Shown in pieces: positions 1 through 12,014 of a DNA stretch of 64,000 bases. Each line of letters opens with the position of its first letter. Within the stretch, counting starts at the first letter, position 1. The position numbers and the translations under genes are program-made. The notes beneath the pieces are model-generated. The model searched no databases. It was not told where the DNA came from and saw only the letters and a list, made by a program, of their open reading frames with translations. This DNA is from Alectoria sarmentosa. Taxonomy: Eukaryota > Ascomycota > Lecanoromycetes > Lecanorales > Parmeliaceae. The stretch is from NCBI GenBank assembly GCA_009733775.1, contig WOGZ01000033.1:1-64000 (forward strand). The letters run 5' to 3'.

Positions 1-14
1 GGATGTCCAGAGTT

Positions 15-32
15 CCCCCCCCCCCCCCCCCC
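15..32. repeat. Homopolymer (C)18
   Basis: An uninterrupted run of 18 C followed by GGGG, 14 bases from the window edge. Such a run is prone to slippage and sequencing error, so its length should not be trusted. Confidence 0.9.
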
Positions 33-440
33 GGGGCAATCTGCAGTCTTCAACTTCTAAGCACAAAGAGATTGCTGCCATCTTCATTTCTGCCATGACA
101 GAACAAAAGTTCGAACTTTTGTGCTCGACACGTGTGTGTCGACACCTGCTCCTCTACCCAACATTCCTACTAACTGCGCTTGAATCCATCTCTCTTACCA
201 ATTACCAACACCATACTTGCTTCACAAAAACCACCACACCTGTTTCAAGCATCGGAAATCCCTTCCTAAACAGAAATCAACATCCTTCAATCAAAACTGG
301 ACTAGTCCAGTCTCCAAACAGACATTGATAACAACGTTTGCGGACGTTGTCGAGGAGTCTTCGACACACCCCAAGAATTCCTTGCGCACCAAACGACATG
401 TGCTAGACCTCACGATCACCCTCCTGTTCTCGACAACGCG

Positions 441-635
441 ATGCGAACACAGCATTCAACTTCACCGCATTCACAAATGCATCCAGGTCACCACGGAAGA
501 CAAGCCCACTCGGGTGCTGGCTCCGATAGAGCAGATGAGGCCGAGACTCAGCGTCGGCGTTCCCGTTCGCTGGATGTGAGCGACTCGCGCCATGTCGTCA
601 TTCGAGACAGGTCACCGATCCCCGATCCCAGCACC
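441..635 (+). CDS. Possible first coding exon, unknown protein
   Basis: I do not recognise this. It is a 65-codon open stretch, rich in His, Ser, Arg and Asp, that starts at an ATG after about 250 bases of CA-rich, 5'-UTR-like sequence. It ends exactly at a consensus fungal donor (ACC followed by GTATGT at 636). No continuing exon with convincing coding character was found downstream, so it may be the 5' remnant of a broken gene or a chance ORF. The predicted piece is hydrophilic, with no signal peptide or membrane segment. Confidence 0.2.
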
Positions 636-2073
636 GTATGTTTCCACACCCCATGTTCCGCGGCTTTTGTAAAAATATGATCGTCGACTCATCAGCAAGT
701 GCTCGTCTTACGGAACTGCCGTTGGGAGCTTGTCGGATTGCTCGATATGATCAAGCGCCAATCTTCCGTGCACTTCGCTCCAAAGTTCCAATCCCGATGA
801 TGGTCCACGGCATTCATTACAACATGGCAGCCGACTCATACTCCGCGAGAAAAGTAACTTCCGAGGGTCCAGCCGCCGCTTGGATAGCAGAGCCTTGCTC
901 CTCACCCCCCTCACTTTCCACTCCTCAATCACAGCAACTTCTTGAGTCGGGATCGTAGCCATGACCTCGGTCAAACCTAGAGGGCTGAGAGACAGTAGGG
1001 GAAAATGAATTGAAAAAGACGCTAAGCATGACAGAGCGAGAGGCTGTTTGGAGTGGCATTTGATGGCTAAAGAATAGACGAAAGCCTGCGTTAGTGGATT
1101 GAGCTTGTGAATCTTAGGGCCACCAGGGCCGATGTTGCGGACTTGCAAGACAATTTTTTTTCCAGCATTATATGGTGTGAATGCTCTCAAACGAGGATCG
1201 TGATTAGAGTCTCAATCTAGACCGGTGTTTGTGATAGATAGTTACGTAGATAGATAGTCTCGAGCGATGCAGCAATCACAGAAATGAACGCTCAATATAT
1301 CAATGTCACAGGGCCAAGGCTTTGGAGAGAAAGAATCTGAGATGGAGGATTCCTCCTGATACTACTTGGCTCACAATCGCAGAAATCCAGAACAAGTCGG
1401 TCTGTATCCATATGAATAGGCTCTAGCGTCCCATTGGACAACTGATAACGACTTACGTATAAATTGCCGTGCTTCCTCGCTGCGCTCCGACCACCTTGGA
1501 TGCCGGAATATATACATTGATTTTTGCTCTGTGGACATCCAATTTGCATTTCAGGAGGCAATGCTTGAGTTGCTGAAATCGTCCATTTACGAAAAGATCG
1601 AAAAGGCAATCTTGAGATGAAGCGAGCCGCTTGGCTTTCAGAGTCGCTCCGCCTAAATGATGATGTACCTTCTGCCCCTCATCATGCTCATACGGTTGAC
1701 CACTTTAACATCCCTAGCACTATTCTCCCGGACCTTTTACCTCGCTTGGTAGATGGCAATGGTAACTCGCTTGATGTAACTGCTGCACTCGTACGACATT
1801 TAGACGTTGCGACGTGGCTATGATGAGGTTTCGTGTAGACTTCAATGGTATTCATGTGACTGTTGTCTCGATGGACGCTGTCCAAGGGGCTTTTAAGGGG
1901 GAAGGGGGGAATTATCCCTTTCAGGTCAACAGGCTAAAGTTCGTGGTAAAGATGTTCCCAGTAGGACATCTTCAAAGTGCTGATGATGATTTTATTGTTT
2001 ATAATGCTATTTTGATCCAAAAAGTCATGGGGACTCATCCAAAAGCCGAGTATCTCAACCACTGGTGAAGATA
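636..2073. other. Sparse region without a supported gene
   Basis: Several 60-160-codon ORFs on both strands overlap each other, and none has a recognisable domain or coherent splice structure. The longest, on the minus strand at 708-1,190, has low-complexity composition. A (GATA)n-like stretch lies near 1,235-1,255. I see nothing else to annotate. Confidence 0.5.
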
Positions 2074-4250
2074 TTATCTGCGCGAAAGCATTTCATACTG
2101 AGTTCCTGACCTCCCAAGCCTGTTCTGCACCCTGTGAAACTTGTTCGCAAGGTAAGGATCACGGTAGCGTAGAGCATGCGACAGGCTCTCGTTCTCTCCT
2201 TCACCACCAATGATGTACTCAATCTGCGGAGGAGCACTCTTTCCGGTCGTTGTGACAGGGTCATCAACTGCGAACTTCATCCTAACGGGCCCAGAAGTTT
2301 CCCCGCTCATCGATGCGCCCCAGAGTAGCTTCAACGTCTCCAGTCGTACCCCAGCAAGGATGGCGACCATGCCGAATCCACTGTCTAATGGCGCCTGGTA
2401 ATATGATAGAGCTGCAACGAACGCTGCCAGTGTTAGGAATGGCTGGACTGTAAGCACGAAGTACAGAACCCAGGTGGCGTGCATTGTCGGTCTTGTTGAG
2501 CGGATGTGGTCCGGGACGTAGTAGTAGACATCTGACCTCTTAGATTTATTGGCATTCGAAGGCGGAACGTCGACGGATGGATCTGGGCCCCATGAATAGT
2601 AGCCATTTGCTCCAGTCATGCGCGACCAATACATTCCTGCAACGACGGTGGTGAGGGTTGGAAATAGCCACTGGGATTCATTGCGAGACATGGCGAATGG
2701 CCCCAGATACTCGGATAAAATAGGCAGGTAGTATGTGGCGAATGTGAGCGTGGTGTTGGTGAACATCTTTTGAGCGCTATCATCAAGGGGCGCCTCATCA
2801 CATGCTCCATCCGTTAGTTGTATGGAATCATTGCTAATGAGCCAGGTTCCTCGGCAAAGATCCCGTCGGACATTGAATTGAAGGGCTGTCGCCTGGAATT
2901 CGGCGGTACGATTAATGTAAGTATCCGTATAAGCCAAAGCCAAAAAGCACCATGATGCATTCTGGTCTTGAAAATTATTTACCAAAAGGTCTACTTCGTG
3001 TAGGTTGTATAGATCGGCCTTAAAGATTGAACCGGTACCCCTGTATTGTTCGTTGATGTAGTAGTCCCAGAAAGAAGTATCATTTCGATGCCTCTCTGCC
3101 GTGTTATTGTACTTGGCTATAGTTGCCGTGACCATCGCCTCGACGGTCCAGGTTTCGCCTGCCGACAGGTTCTTTTGGATGCTGGACACGTAGTCGGGCA
3201 TTGGGGCATCCAAGAATGCCGTCCTATTATCGGAAAGGAGCAAAGTATTGAAGCCATAAGCGTGATCTGTAGAAGGTGGAGGCACCGAGTCATTGCTAGA
3301 GGCAAGTATGAAAGGCAGCGAAGCGTTGACCATAAGAGACACGCCAATATGCTGACCTACGCCGGACAATCCACCTGGCCCAGTCATCCCGTAGTAACCC
3401 CCGGTATCAAGGAGATCGAGGCTTCCAGATCCCTCAATGAATTCCTTGTACGCAACGCTGAGACCGGTAGGTAATGCTATCAGAGCCAAGAGGATAGCCC
3501 GCCAGACAAAGCCAGTATGGGATAAAAATATTGAATTCCGTAAGATCGCATCGTAATTCTGTAGATAGGATTTTCCAACCTTGGCTTCTGTCATAAGGAA
3601 TGCTTTTGGAGCAACCACTCGTAGGCATTGATTCATTATACTGAGCATCAGACCAAGGACCTGGAGTTGGCGCTATAATGATTTGGAAGTCAGCGTTTCC
3701 CTTGATCTATTTGAAAATATGGGGCAAGTCCGAAGATTGATCAGATAGGATTTTCCCTTTCGCAATTGCGTGGCGATCTGAGTCTGGCCATCGAACATCG
3801 TGAAAGTTTTCGGCTAAGGCATACCTTCAATCCAAGATACCATGGGATCGTGGGCCATCGTGGCGACACGGCGACAATCGAAATGAGGAGACATAATATC
3901 GCAACCGCCACGCTAACAATGTCAAGCCAGTTGAGGTGCTTCTTCCGCCGTGCCTCTCCGAGAGGCCGTACACTCAGAGGGCGAGCATCTTTCAATGTTC
4001 TCGTACCATTCAGAGAGGTAGGTTGTCCGGAGATGAGAGACGGACTGTTGGGCTGGGCCGTTGCCGGAGCATCGTGTAGCACCGTGGTATTTCCAATGTC
4101 AATTGAGCTTGCTGCAGGTAAAATTTCGGCGCCACTGGTAATTGCAGTCGGGTCCTTGGCTGGAGGTGGTATGTCATGGGCGGAGGATGATTCTAAAGAA
4201 TCAAGGGACTCGTCATGAAGGATGCCGGGTCGGAGAGGCTCAGCGACCAT
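2074..4250 (-). CDS. Fungal multipass membrane protein with large glycosylated ectodomain
   Basis: Two exons (4,250-3,825 and 3,672-2,074) flank a 152-nt intron with a GTATGC donor, a CTGAC branch site and a TATAG acceptor; they join in phase 0 to give 674 residues. Residues 1-100 are a hydrophilic Pro/Ser/Ala-rich cytosolic tail. A first membrane helix lies at about 109-128, a second near 196-217, and a third near 540-562. Between the last two is a long loop with many N-x-S/T sequons, so it probably faces the outside or a lumen. The motif WYLGLKRQLQVLG at the exon junction, followed by LQNYDAILRN, is what I recall as the signature of a widespread but uncharacterised family in Pezizomycotina. 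Function is unknown; no catalytic motif was seen. The start was chosen because the ATG opens the N-tail with no better upstream candidate. Confidence 0.8.
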
Positions 4251-6176
4251 GGTGGGATGCTTCGAGTCGGCAAGCTACTTCATTAGAGCCGCAGATATCA
4301 TTACGAGGACAAAATAGTTTGAGATAGAATAATCGACTTGAGCATGATGTTGTCTTGGCAGGCAAGATACAGACAGAGAGAAATGCAGAACAAGAAGAGT
4401 ATACAGTAAGTGACTGTACACGCGAGCTGAAGATATCCATGTCGGCGGTCCAGACTAGGGCGGTGCTACCAAAAGACGAAAGTCGTTTTCTACACTAATA
4501 ATAACTTACTTCAAGTACAAATGAGAAACAACTCAGACAAGATGCCAACTGCCAACAGCGGCTGAAAGTGGCCGGCGTTTCAACTTGAAGCTAAATTGGG
4601 TACTGTACTAGTACCTACATAGACGATTCCCCGGCTTTTAGACCTTTCATCAACATCTCCAAAATTCAAGTGCAATTTCTCATTCTTCTGCAACTGGTCG
4701 TTAGCAAGTATGTATGGTAGCATACAACATACACGCACTCCCTCAATAGCTGACTTCTTTTCTGCTACTCTAACTCGATGACAGTCTGAATTTGCCGATA
4801 CTGGCGACTTTTCCAAGAAAGGCCTTCGCCACTAACCATTTTCGCCTAGCGGCCGCTGTCGCAACCTCTGGGGCAGTTACGAGTAGATACCTTGGTTACA
4901 ACACAATTCCAGCGGAATAACTACACCCTCAACTGCCCCGACTTCTGCCTCTCTGCTTTCGTAACTTTAGCAGACAGATCAATCCCCTTGAACCTCCGGC
5001 TCTTGTTTCGCACATGCAGCTATGCTGAAGCCTCTGGATACATACCTTGCAACCTTTGTACAGTACAGGGAAGGCACTTCAAAACCATTGAATTGCCACA
5101 ATGTTCAGACTGGTCCGTGGTCACGTACTCGAACACGGCACTTTACTTCCTATAGCTTCTTGTACTTTCCCTCATGATTCTCAAATTCCCAAGCCACCGA
5201 GCTCTTCAGATGCCCTTTCTTGTCAACCACGGGCGCGTAACCTAGTCGTGTCCGCGCTTTGCTATCGGGCGCCCGCATGTCACTTTGGGCGGCTACGGTA
5301 CAAAGTCCTCAATGCCGTCGAATTACCAGTAGTCCTCTGCGGGAACAAGAGCAAATGGTGCATCCGCTTGTTCTCGATGGAAAGGAGCGATCCTAACACC
5401 ACGATTTCGATATTGCAACGCACTGCAAGGCAGACTAATCTATGGCTAATCCACTCCCTCGAGATCTAGTCATGAGACGCCCGGCCCGCGTCGTCTACCA
5501 GAGTACTCTAGGTAGCCTTCCCGGGCTTCAGCTGTGAATCCAACATGTGTTGGGGAGGATTCATTTCGGGAGATGTAGCACAAAGATGGCAGGGTGAACA
5601 CCAGATGCACGACCAAGGATTCTGTTCTCATCTCGGAGCAAGGATTCTTGTGCCCTGGTTAGAAAACATAGTCGCAATGCCTTCGCTCAATGGGCTTTAA
5701 TTTTCAGCTCATCCGCTGATGTAGCCACGCAAGGTCACATCATGCCTCCTGTACTTGTAGTGTTTTCCTATTTATCATCCTCCATGTGGGCAAAGAACTT
5801 TTCATAGTCTTCCTCTTTTCACCACGAGGACAGGATTTTCCTCTCTCCATACAATGTTCAAATCAAAAAGTGTCCTGGGATCGAAACATGTGTCTCCCAG
5901 CTACTGAGTAATCGTCAACTTCTAAAAGGGTTAACGATGACCTATTTAGTGTGTAAATTACTAGAAAATGGTCCACTGCGTATATTCGAAAATCGGAGGG
6001 GACCGAGGGTCAGTCTGGTTCGAACCATACAAAGGATGAACAGCATCTCATCATGGCAAAGCATCCTCGACTCACTCACAGAAAGCAAGAGTCCTGGGTC
6101 TCGATGTTGATGGTCTGTTTATGCCTGAAAATTAGGCGCCGACATGGCTCGAATTGCAATCACATCCATCAGATAT
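4251..6176. other. Intergenic region, about 1.9 kb
   Basis: This holds the 5' flank of the membrane protein gene (4,250, -) and the 3' flank of TAF6. Short ORFs at 4,580-4,816 (-), 4,892-5,155 (+) and 5,101-5,469 (+) lack domains, codon bias and splice signals. A GGTTCGAACC palindrome near 6,020 looked like a tRNA T-loop but has no cloverleaf around it. I see no supported gene. Confidence 0.5.
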
Positions 6177-7621
6177 TCAACACTCCATGATCCCTTTCAC
6201 CAACCTCGGTTTTCCCAGCTCCAGCACTCTCTCTGCGAACAAGTCTCCAATCTTCTCGCCCAACTCCTTCCTCATTTCTGCAGCATGCCCATTAGCCAAC
6301 CCATTAACTGTCCCAACGCTCTCTTCCTCTAGCGACACGAGCGCTTCTAGTAATGCTTTGATGACCATCTCTCCCTCGTTCTTTCTGCCCTCATCCATTG
6401 CATCAGTAGCATCCTTTACGAGTTCTTCATACTCCTTTAAATTCGGCACAACTAATGCGCGTACAATCTCCGGACCTCCAATAGCCTGCAGACCAATAAT
6501 CCCACCGTAGTTGGCGCCTAGAGGTTTAGTTGGATCAAGGAAATGTTTCAGGCAGGTTCGGGCGAGGCGAGGCTTCAGCATATGGGATGACTTGCTGTAC
6601 TTTTTTGTTATTGATGACAAAACAGAAGCGGAGAGGCGGCGGAGGTCGTAAGCCGCCAGAGGGTCGGGTGATGAGCCAAGATGCCGGCCAACGAGACATG
6701 TCAAGACCGGGGGGACTATGGAGGCAATCTGAAAGCAATGTCAGCTCGTGCCAACAAAGACAAGACGCCAGAAATCTTCATACATATGGATCAACGTAAA
6801 GATTCGCATTCTCGAGCATGGCAGTAGTAAGTAGCATCATTTGCGTAAGCACGAAGAGATTTTTGAGGTTGTGCGTGACTTTCTCAGCTATGAACTGCAC
6901 GAAGTATGGCACTAGCTGGTGAAGACCAGGGTCGCTTCGGATGCTGGCTAGAGCTGCGATTCGATACTCGTTATTGGATTCGTCGAGGAGGGCGCTGCAG
7001 ATCTTTTCAAAGTAAAGCTGAAGCTCTTTCGATACAACGTGTTTGACCAGGGGCTTGACTGTAACATTTTCGTTGCCGCTCATAGCTGCCATGTGGGGAT
7101 TTGCGCTTTGTCCTTTAGGCACCAATTCCTGGTTTCTTGAATCTGCGGCTGTGGGGTTCTGTGGTATCGAAGGCTGTACACCTTCGACAGCCAGCCAATG
7201 AGCTAAGAGACCGTTAGATCTACATCCGAAACAAGGCTGCATCAGATCTACCGGTGAAGGTCATCTCTCGTGGTACTTTAGGTAAAGGTGCATTAATGAG
7301 TTTCTCAAAATCCACTTCTTCGTCTTCGACATAGAACAATGGCTGTCCAGGGCCTATTGACGCCTCGCCAAATCGAAGTGGTCGCGTTGATTCATAGCCG
7401 TACAGAGGTTCTACATCCAGTACGCGCAGAGCCTGCGTTACATCTTGCGTGGTGAGGGTTGATCGCTTGCTGTGCCGCATGAACTTGAGGGCTTCCTCTA
7501 AAACTTGTGCTATACGGTACTCAATATCTGAACAGAGCCCTTGAAGAACATCATCACTGAGTGAGGTAATACCGACGGACTCGGCCACGTCTTTGATGTT
7601 TTCAGGGTTCCAGACAGACAT
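6177..7621 (-). CDS. TAF6: TAF6, TFIID/SAGA histone-fold subunit
   Basis: TAF6 pairs with TAF9 through a histone fold and scaffolds TFIID and SAGA in RNA polymerase II initiation. Three exons (7,621-7,252; 7,202-6,784; 6,728-6,177) are split by introns of 49 and 55 nt and give 446 residues, a normal fungal length. The N-terminus (MSVWNPENIKDVAESVG, about 1-70) is the H4-like histone fold. Splicing the first intron restores the family block TAHWLAVEGVQPSIPQNP, which confirms that junction. The C-terminal half from about 190 (for example YFVQFIAEKV and the PYIASIVPPVLTCLV junction) is the HEAT-repeat domain. It is followed by a short linker rich in Glu and Gly. No breaks were seen. Its promoter faces the SPO11 side, about 1.2 kb away. 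Confidence 0.96.
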
Positions 7622-8125
7622 GGCGGAAAAGCAACTGGGTTCCTTGACTTTCGATAGAAGCCTGATCTTAATATGTTTCTGTAAAGCAGGGTCCTGATGT
7701 TGGAAGGCTTTAGTTCGGTGATTGCACAGCCCAGGAGTATTTCACGAATGCGTGAAGATCATCTCAGAAAAATGATGGAACTCTGTCATGAGCTTAAGAA
7801 AATCAACCAGCATCGCTTTCACGTTGGCAAAGCGAAGCTCGCTGGCTCGGATACGTGACTGAATATCTGGTGTTGACTCAGATCTGATAAAAGATCAAAG
7901 AATAAGTGTTGATCAACAGGCGCCCAAGATATGAAATTCCAGTTTCGATAATTGACATGGCACGTATTAGCCGCTCTAAGCGCTAAGCGCGCTTTCCATA
8001 AGAACACGTGCTGAAACTCATCCCCGCCTTCCATCAGCCTGTACCTCTGCAACACCACCACGTTGCAAAATGAGAACTCGAGCAGATATTCTCACACTGA
8101 CTTTCTATAATTCATTCATTCATCG
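7622..8125. other. Upstream region of TAF6
   Basis: This includes the likely TAF6 promoter and 5' UTR. An 80-codon minus-strand ORF at 7,819-8,061 has no recognisable domain and probably is not a gene. No other element is supported. Confidence 0.4.
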
Positions 8126-8464
8126 TTGCCGAAGCTAATCTCGCTCTCCTTATTCGGTGTCACCGCTACAGAGCAAAATCTGATCAGCCCTCTGCGGGGC
8201 TATAGTGCTACTCTTACGATACTCGACCTGATATATGTCTTGCTGGCTGATAGCCATACTGGACAATCGACGGGTTCGTGGCATCAGGTCTTCCGCAGCA
8301 TGCCCGAGACTTTTCCTTGCCTGCTTGACATTAAACCAAGATTTCTAGAGTATGCTGTGCCAAGGCCTCGAGGGCGATGGTCTCGAGCCAGATTAGAATC
8401 GGCATATCTCGAAGCTGTCGAGCAAGCTATCTCGAACGGCACTGATATGCCTCAATCGTCGTAG
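8126..8464 (+). pseudogene. Fragment resembling the C-terminus of an F-box/LRR-like fungal protein
   Basis: A 112-codon ORF contains segments (SLSLFGVTATEQNLISPLRG, then TWHQVFRSMPETFPCL-like and the ending LEAVEQAISNGTD) that I recall from C-terminal leucine-rich regions of large fungal F-box-like families. The upstream sequence contains stops in the same frame and no F-box-encoding exon, so it looks like a leftover 3' end rather than a working gene. An insertion-like segment (DSHTGQSTGS) interrupts the expected spacing. The identification rests on memory of the family and is tentative; it could also be an unrelated small gene. Confidence 0.35.
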
Positions 8465-8830
8465 CATATCACTGGAACATCCCAATGAATGTTCGCCAAG
8501 CGCTTGCACGTGTCTAGAACGCGAAGACTGAACAGCGGAAGATCGAGGGGTATCATGCCATTGAAACCCTTTGCTGCAGGCTCGGAAGGGGTGTGTATGT
8601 AGAAGAAGGCTGTTATGAATAAATTCGTGCTTCATCTTTGATGCTTCATCGAAGCAAGATGGGGAATCACTGGTCACTAAGAACGCCTTTGTAGTGCTTG
8701 ATTCATAATACGAACAAGCTCTACGAGCGTGAAGTCAAAATTTTGATTTGAACATCTACTATTTTCTTGCTAAAGGGAGGCTGCTGGAACTATGTACCCA
8801 TGATTGTAAACGCTCAATGTCCAAGCTCCA
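8465..8830. other. Upstream region of SPO11
   Basis: This is non-coding in appearance. A stop codon lies in frame 18 bases upstream of the chosen SPO11 ATG, so the coding region cannot extend directly upstream without a further exon. None was seen. Confidence 0.4.
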
Positions 8831-10701
8831 ATGGCATCACCCCATCGACCTGCAAATTCAGAAGTGATCGCAAGGATTGAAGCGGTGTTCGAAAATATCG
8901 CAGATAGTCTCCTCGATGAAGAAAATCCATGCGTTCCCTTAAACGACATCTTCATTCCGCTAAGGTACAAAAAGCGTACAGCACCTAATGGTGACACGCT
9001 TAGCCTTCTTAATGCTGAACCCTCAGACGACTTCACAAAGGTCTCCTTCCCAGCCAGAGGGCGGCCGAAAGAAGCTTGGAGATTTAGTACTACTCCTCAC
9101 TGATACTTAAATAACGATGGCGCTGATAGTAGTCCTAGCTGTGCTTATTCGAATCCTGGACCTGATGCATGAGGCGCTCTGTGACAATGTTGTTGTCTCC
9201 AAAAGGTGCACACCATCTTGAGCCCTCCAACCAGGATCGTAATTGGGTCACGACTTCGCTGAAGTTCCATTGTAGGAACATCTATTATAAAGATCCGGCG
9301 CTCTTCAAGACTCAATTGACCGTAGATTACTATGTGGACATCATTGCGTACACCTTTGGCGTCTCAAGACTTGCTCTCAACGTTGTTAGTGGCCAATGCT
9401 ACCCCGTATTTGGAGCATCTCTGATGTCTAGACCGCTGCTGCGAAAGGTCTTGTCGCTGGGAACTTCATCTTGAAGAGGGCCGACGGTACACAGGCTTAC
9501 AGGAAAGCCGACGTGGTCAGTATGCTGTCGCGGGTTTCGGACGGCGACGCAATCACTGATCGATCCAGCCACATCTTGTGGATGATCCCCACGATATTCA
9601 GGCGATTGACATCTCGGATGTTGCCTGGATCCTGGTGGTTGAGAAAGAAGTCTGTCTCTGCTCTCAAATCGTCATCACGGCTGACGATCCCTAGTCCACG
9701 TTTCGAACGCTAGCATCAAGCAGGCTTCATCAGAGCTCACGCACAGGAAACGGCATGATCCTCACCGTGAGCCTCTTTTCCAAACACCGCAGACCGTTTG
9801 TTGAAAGCACGAGATGCAGGCGAAAGGCTACCCCGACATCTCCACCCGTTCCTTCCTGCACCTCCTCTCCATATCTCTGAATCTCGACTGTGTCCCTCCA
9901 CCGATCTATGCTCTCACCGATTTTGATCCTGATGGATTGGCTATAATGTCCACCTACAAATACGGCTCGTTCAAGCTCTCTCACGAAAACGTCGACTTGA
10001 ATGTTCCAAGCATACAATGGCTGGGCGTACAGAGCCGTGATGTCCTTGCTGGAAATGCACAGGATGAGTATAACGGTCTGCTGAGACTCAGTGCAAGGGA
10101 TCGGAAAAAGGCAGCTGACATGCTGGAGAAGAGCGAGGTTCTTCAAGAGGGTGGCAAGGAGGAGGAGTGGAGGCGTGAGTTGCAGGTAATGCTAATGTTG
10201 AACCTCAAGGGCGAGATGGAGGTGCTTGCGGAGATGGCAGGAGGCGTGAAAGGATGGGTCGAGGAGAAGCTGCTAGAGAATGGCACCAGTTTGCATGCGG
10301 ATGAAGACTTGCTTGAAACGCACCAGCTGGCGGATATGACGCTTGGCGAAGACGATGTCCGCAGCCTGCGAGCGGATGATGATGAGTTCTTGCTTGACAC
10401 GCATGGAACGCCAGAAAAATCAGCTGCAGGAGAAGTTTCTCCGGGCTTGCAAGCGGATGAGGAGGATTTCTTGCTTGACACGCATGGGACGCCAGGAAAA
10501 TCAGCTGCAGGAGAAGATTCTCCGAGCTTGCAAGCGGATGAGGACTTGCTCGAAGCACATGACCTGGGGACAAAATCACACACTGACCAAGGTTCGCCCG
10601 GCCTATATATGAACGAAATTTTGCTTGACACACATCAGCTGGCAGATATGTCACACGCAGAAGGCGATTCGCCCGGCTTAGAATGGGACGAGGAACTCTG
10701 A
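8831..10701 (+). CDS. SPO11: SPO11/Rec12 meiotic double-strand-break transesterase with repeated C-terminal tail
   Basis: SPO11 (Topo VI A family) cuts DNA in meiosis through a catalytic Tyr. Seven exons fit the family: 8,831-9,086; 9,139-9,205; 9,276-9,384; 9,432-9,533; 9,602-9,649; 9,695-9,766; 9,820-10,701. The introns are 45-70 nt and the product is 511 residues. The splices restore LDLMHEALCDNVVVSK, RNIYYKDPALF (Tyr112 is the expected nucleophile; the preceding Asn sits where many members have Asp), NVTAAAKGLVAGNF, the Toprim Glu block WILVVEKE, and ILTAKGYPDISTR. The DFDPDG metal-binding motif lies at about 252-257. Exon 4/5 is the least certain junction. The canonical protein ends near residue 372; the remaining 137 residues are five degenerate acidic repeats of 25-28 residues (ADEDLLxTHxL...SPGLQ). 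The central DNA units are about 81 bp and nearly identical. Confidence 0.93.
10375..10690 (+). repeat. Coding minisatellite in the SPO11 3' exon
   Basis: Direct repeats with a period of about 75-81 bp. The two best copies (TTGCTTGACACGCATG at about 10,390 and again at about 10,471) are nearly identical across the whole unit, and flanking copies are more diverged. The period stays in frame, so expansion or loss changes only tail length. Confidence 0.85.
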
Positions 10702-11074
10702 TCGAGTCATATCGACGCTTAGCCCACAGGTGATTGAGGAGCTCGTGCTTGAAGCAGACGTATCAAAGGCGGAGTAGGGCTTTTCGCAGGAGAAATACGC
10801 AGCATTGTTGGCAAGGTCAAGAACAGCTCATGAATCATTAGTCGCTTGTCAATGCATGGTCACATTAACCAGTGTTGACCCATGAACACCCACCTGTGCT
10901 ATGCAATGCTCCAGCGTCCAACATCACCGCTCCCAGAAGTCCACGAGCCACCTCCAACCTTGCCTTCTTCCCAAAGTCCCCTGACCCTCCAACCATCTAG
11001 CCCACCAACCTCGTCCCACCCTCCCCACCTTTCCCTACTCACGCTTCCCCTCCCTCATCTCCTCACACCCTCTC
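10702..11074. other. Convergent intergenic region SPO11-UBC7
   Basis: About 370 bases between two 3' ends. The last 200 are strongly C-rich and pyrimidine-rich on the plus strand (CTCC and CACC repeats), giving a spurious proline-rich ORF at 10,882-11,109. No gene is supported. Confidence 0.5.
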
Positions 11075-11710
11075 TCACATCCCCAAACTCCTCTTCACCC
11101 CCTCCCTGACCGTCTTCTCAAACTCGCCTCTCCTCTCCCTCCACATCTTGGCCGCCTCGATATTCGCCGGACTCTCATCATTCGGCTCCGCCAGCATGCT
11201 CATCACGCTGATCAATATCTTCTCCACACTCTGTATAGGACTCCATCTCTCGGATGCCTTCTCATAGTGGTGCGGGTCGTCGCCTGGGGCGTGCAGGATG
11301 GAGATGCAGACGAGGCCGGAGGGGTAGACTGTGTATCCAAGCCAACATGTTAGCCCTTGTTCTCTATGCGCGCACATACAGTATCCTCATTCTTTTAAGG
11401 ATTCCAAGCGTAAGCTCCCATCTCGTCCAGGTATTGTAGATGGCGCGCGGGGGCGTATGTTACCGTTGGGATGCCACACCTCCCCCAGGAAGCGCATCGT
11501 GGGCGGGTTCAGAGGGTAGTCCTTTGGGAACTTCAACTCCGCGGGGAAGATGCCGCCTTCGAAAGGGGTGCCATCGGGTCCTTGGATCAGTGCTTCCCAG
11601 AGGAAGATGTCGTCTTCGGAGACGGGGCCGGCGGTGATGCCATCGGGAGGGGAGGAGGTGAGGAGCTTGTACTCGTGGAAGAGACGGCGGGATGCTATTG
11701 TGGATGCCAT
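11075..11710 (-). CDS. UBC7: Ubiquitin-conjugating enzyme E2, UBC7 type
   Basis: This is an E2 that carries activated ubiquitin on a cysteine and, in the UBC7/UBE2G2 class, serves ER-associated degradation with a Cue1-like partner and Hrd1/Doa10-type ligases. Two exons (11,710-11,464 and 11,328-11,075) join across a 135-nt intron in phase 1 to give 166 residues, matching the usual 165-170. The UBC fold shows the HPN motif followed by YPSGLVCISILH, with catalytic Cys90. The acidic loop insertion APGDDPHHYE after the Cys is diagnostic of the UBC7/Cdc34/UBE2G group. The C-terminus KRSLGM* is intact. The start at MASTIASRRLFHEYK was chosen because upstream in-frame residues do not resemble an E2. 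No breaks were seen. Confidence 0.96.
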
Positions 11711-12014
11711 GCCTGGTGGGATCTGGATTAGGAGGGGAAGGAAGGATGGGAAGGTGTGGGGGTAGTGTGGAAGGAGCACGGAGCGACGACAGAGGTTACA
11801 CAACTGTGCAAGGAGCCTCGGCTTTTCCCCAGTATAATACGGGTTTAGGGTTCTTAGCTCACAGTAGTAAAGGGATTGAAATATCAGGAGGCGAGAAACC
11901 GAAACATTCATTACTCGTACATCCTAAGGTACCTTCACCAGGCGGCGTGGTATCATACATCCTCTCCAACACCGTCGCTAAATGCAGCACGATCTCCCAG
12001 CCAGAAGCTCCGTA

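Noticed and set aside
6000..6040. Possible tRNA T-arm (GGTTCGAACC)
   Set aside because: The palindrome does not pair as a 5-bp T stem and no acceptor, D or anticodon arm is present around it.
10143..10654. Minus-strand Ser/Pro-rich ORFs opposite SPO11
   Set aside because: They are shadows of the SPO11 repeat tail, with repeats mirrored by the coding minisatellite.
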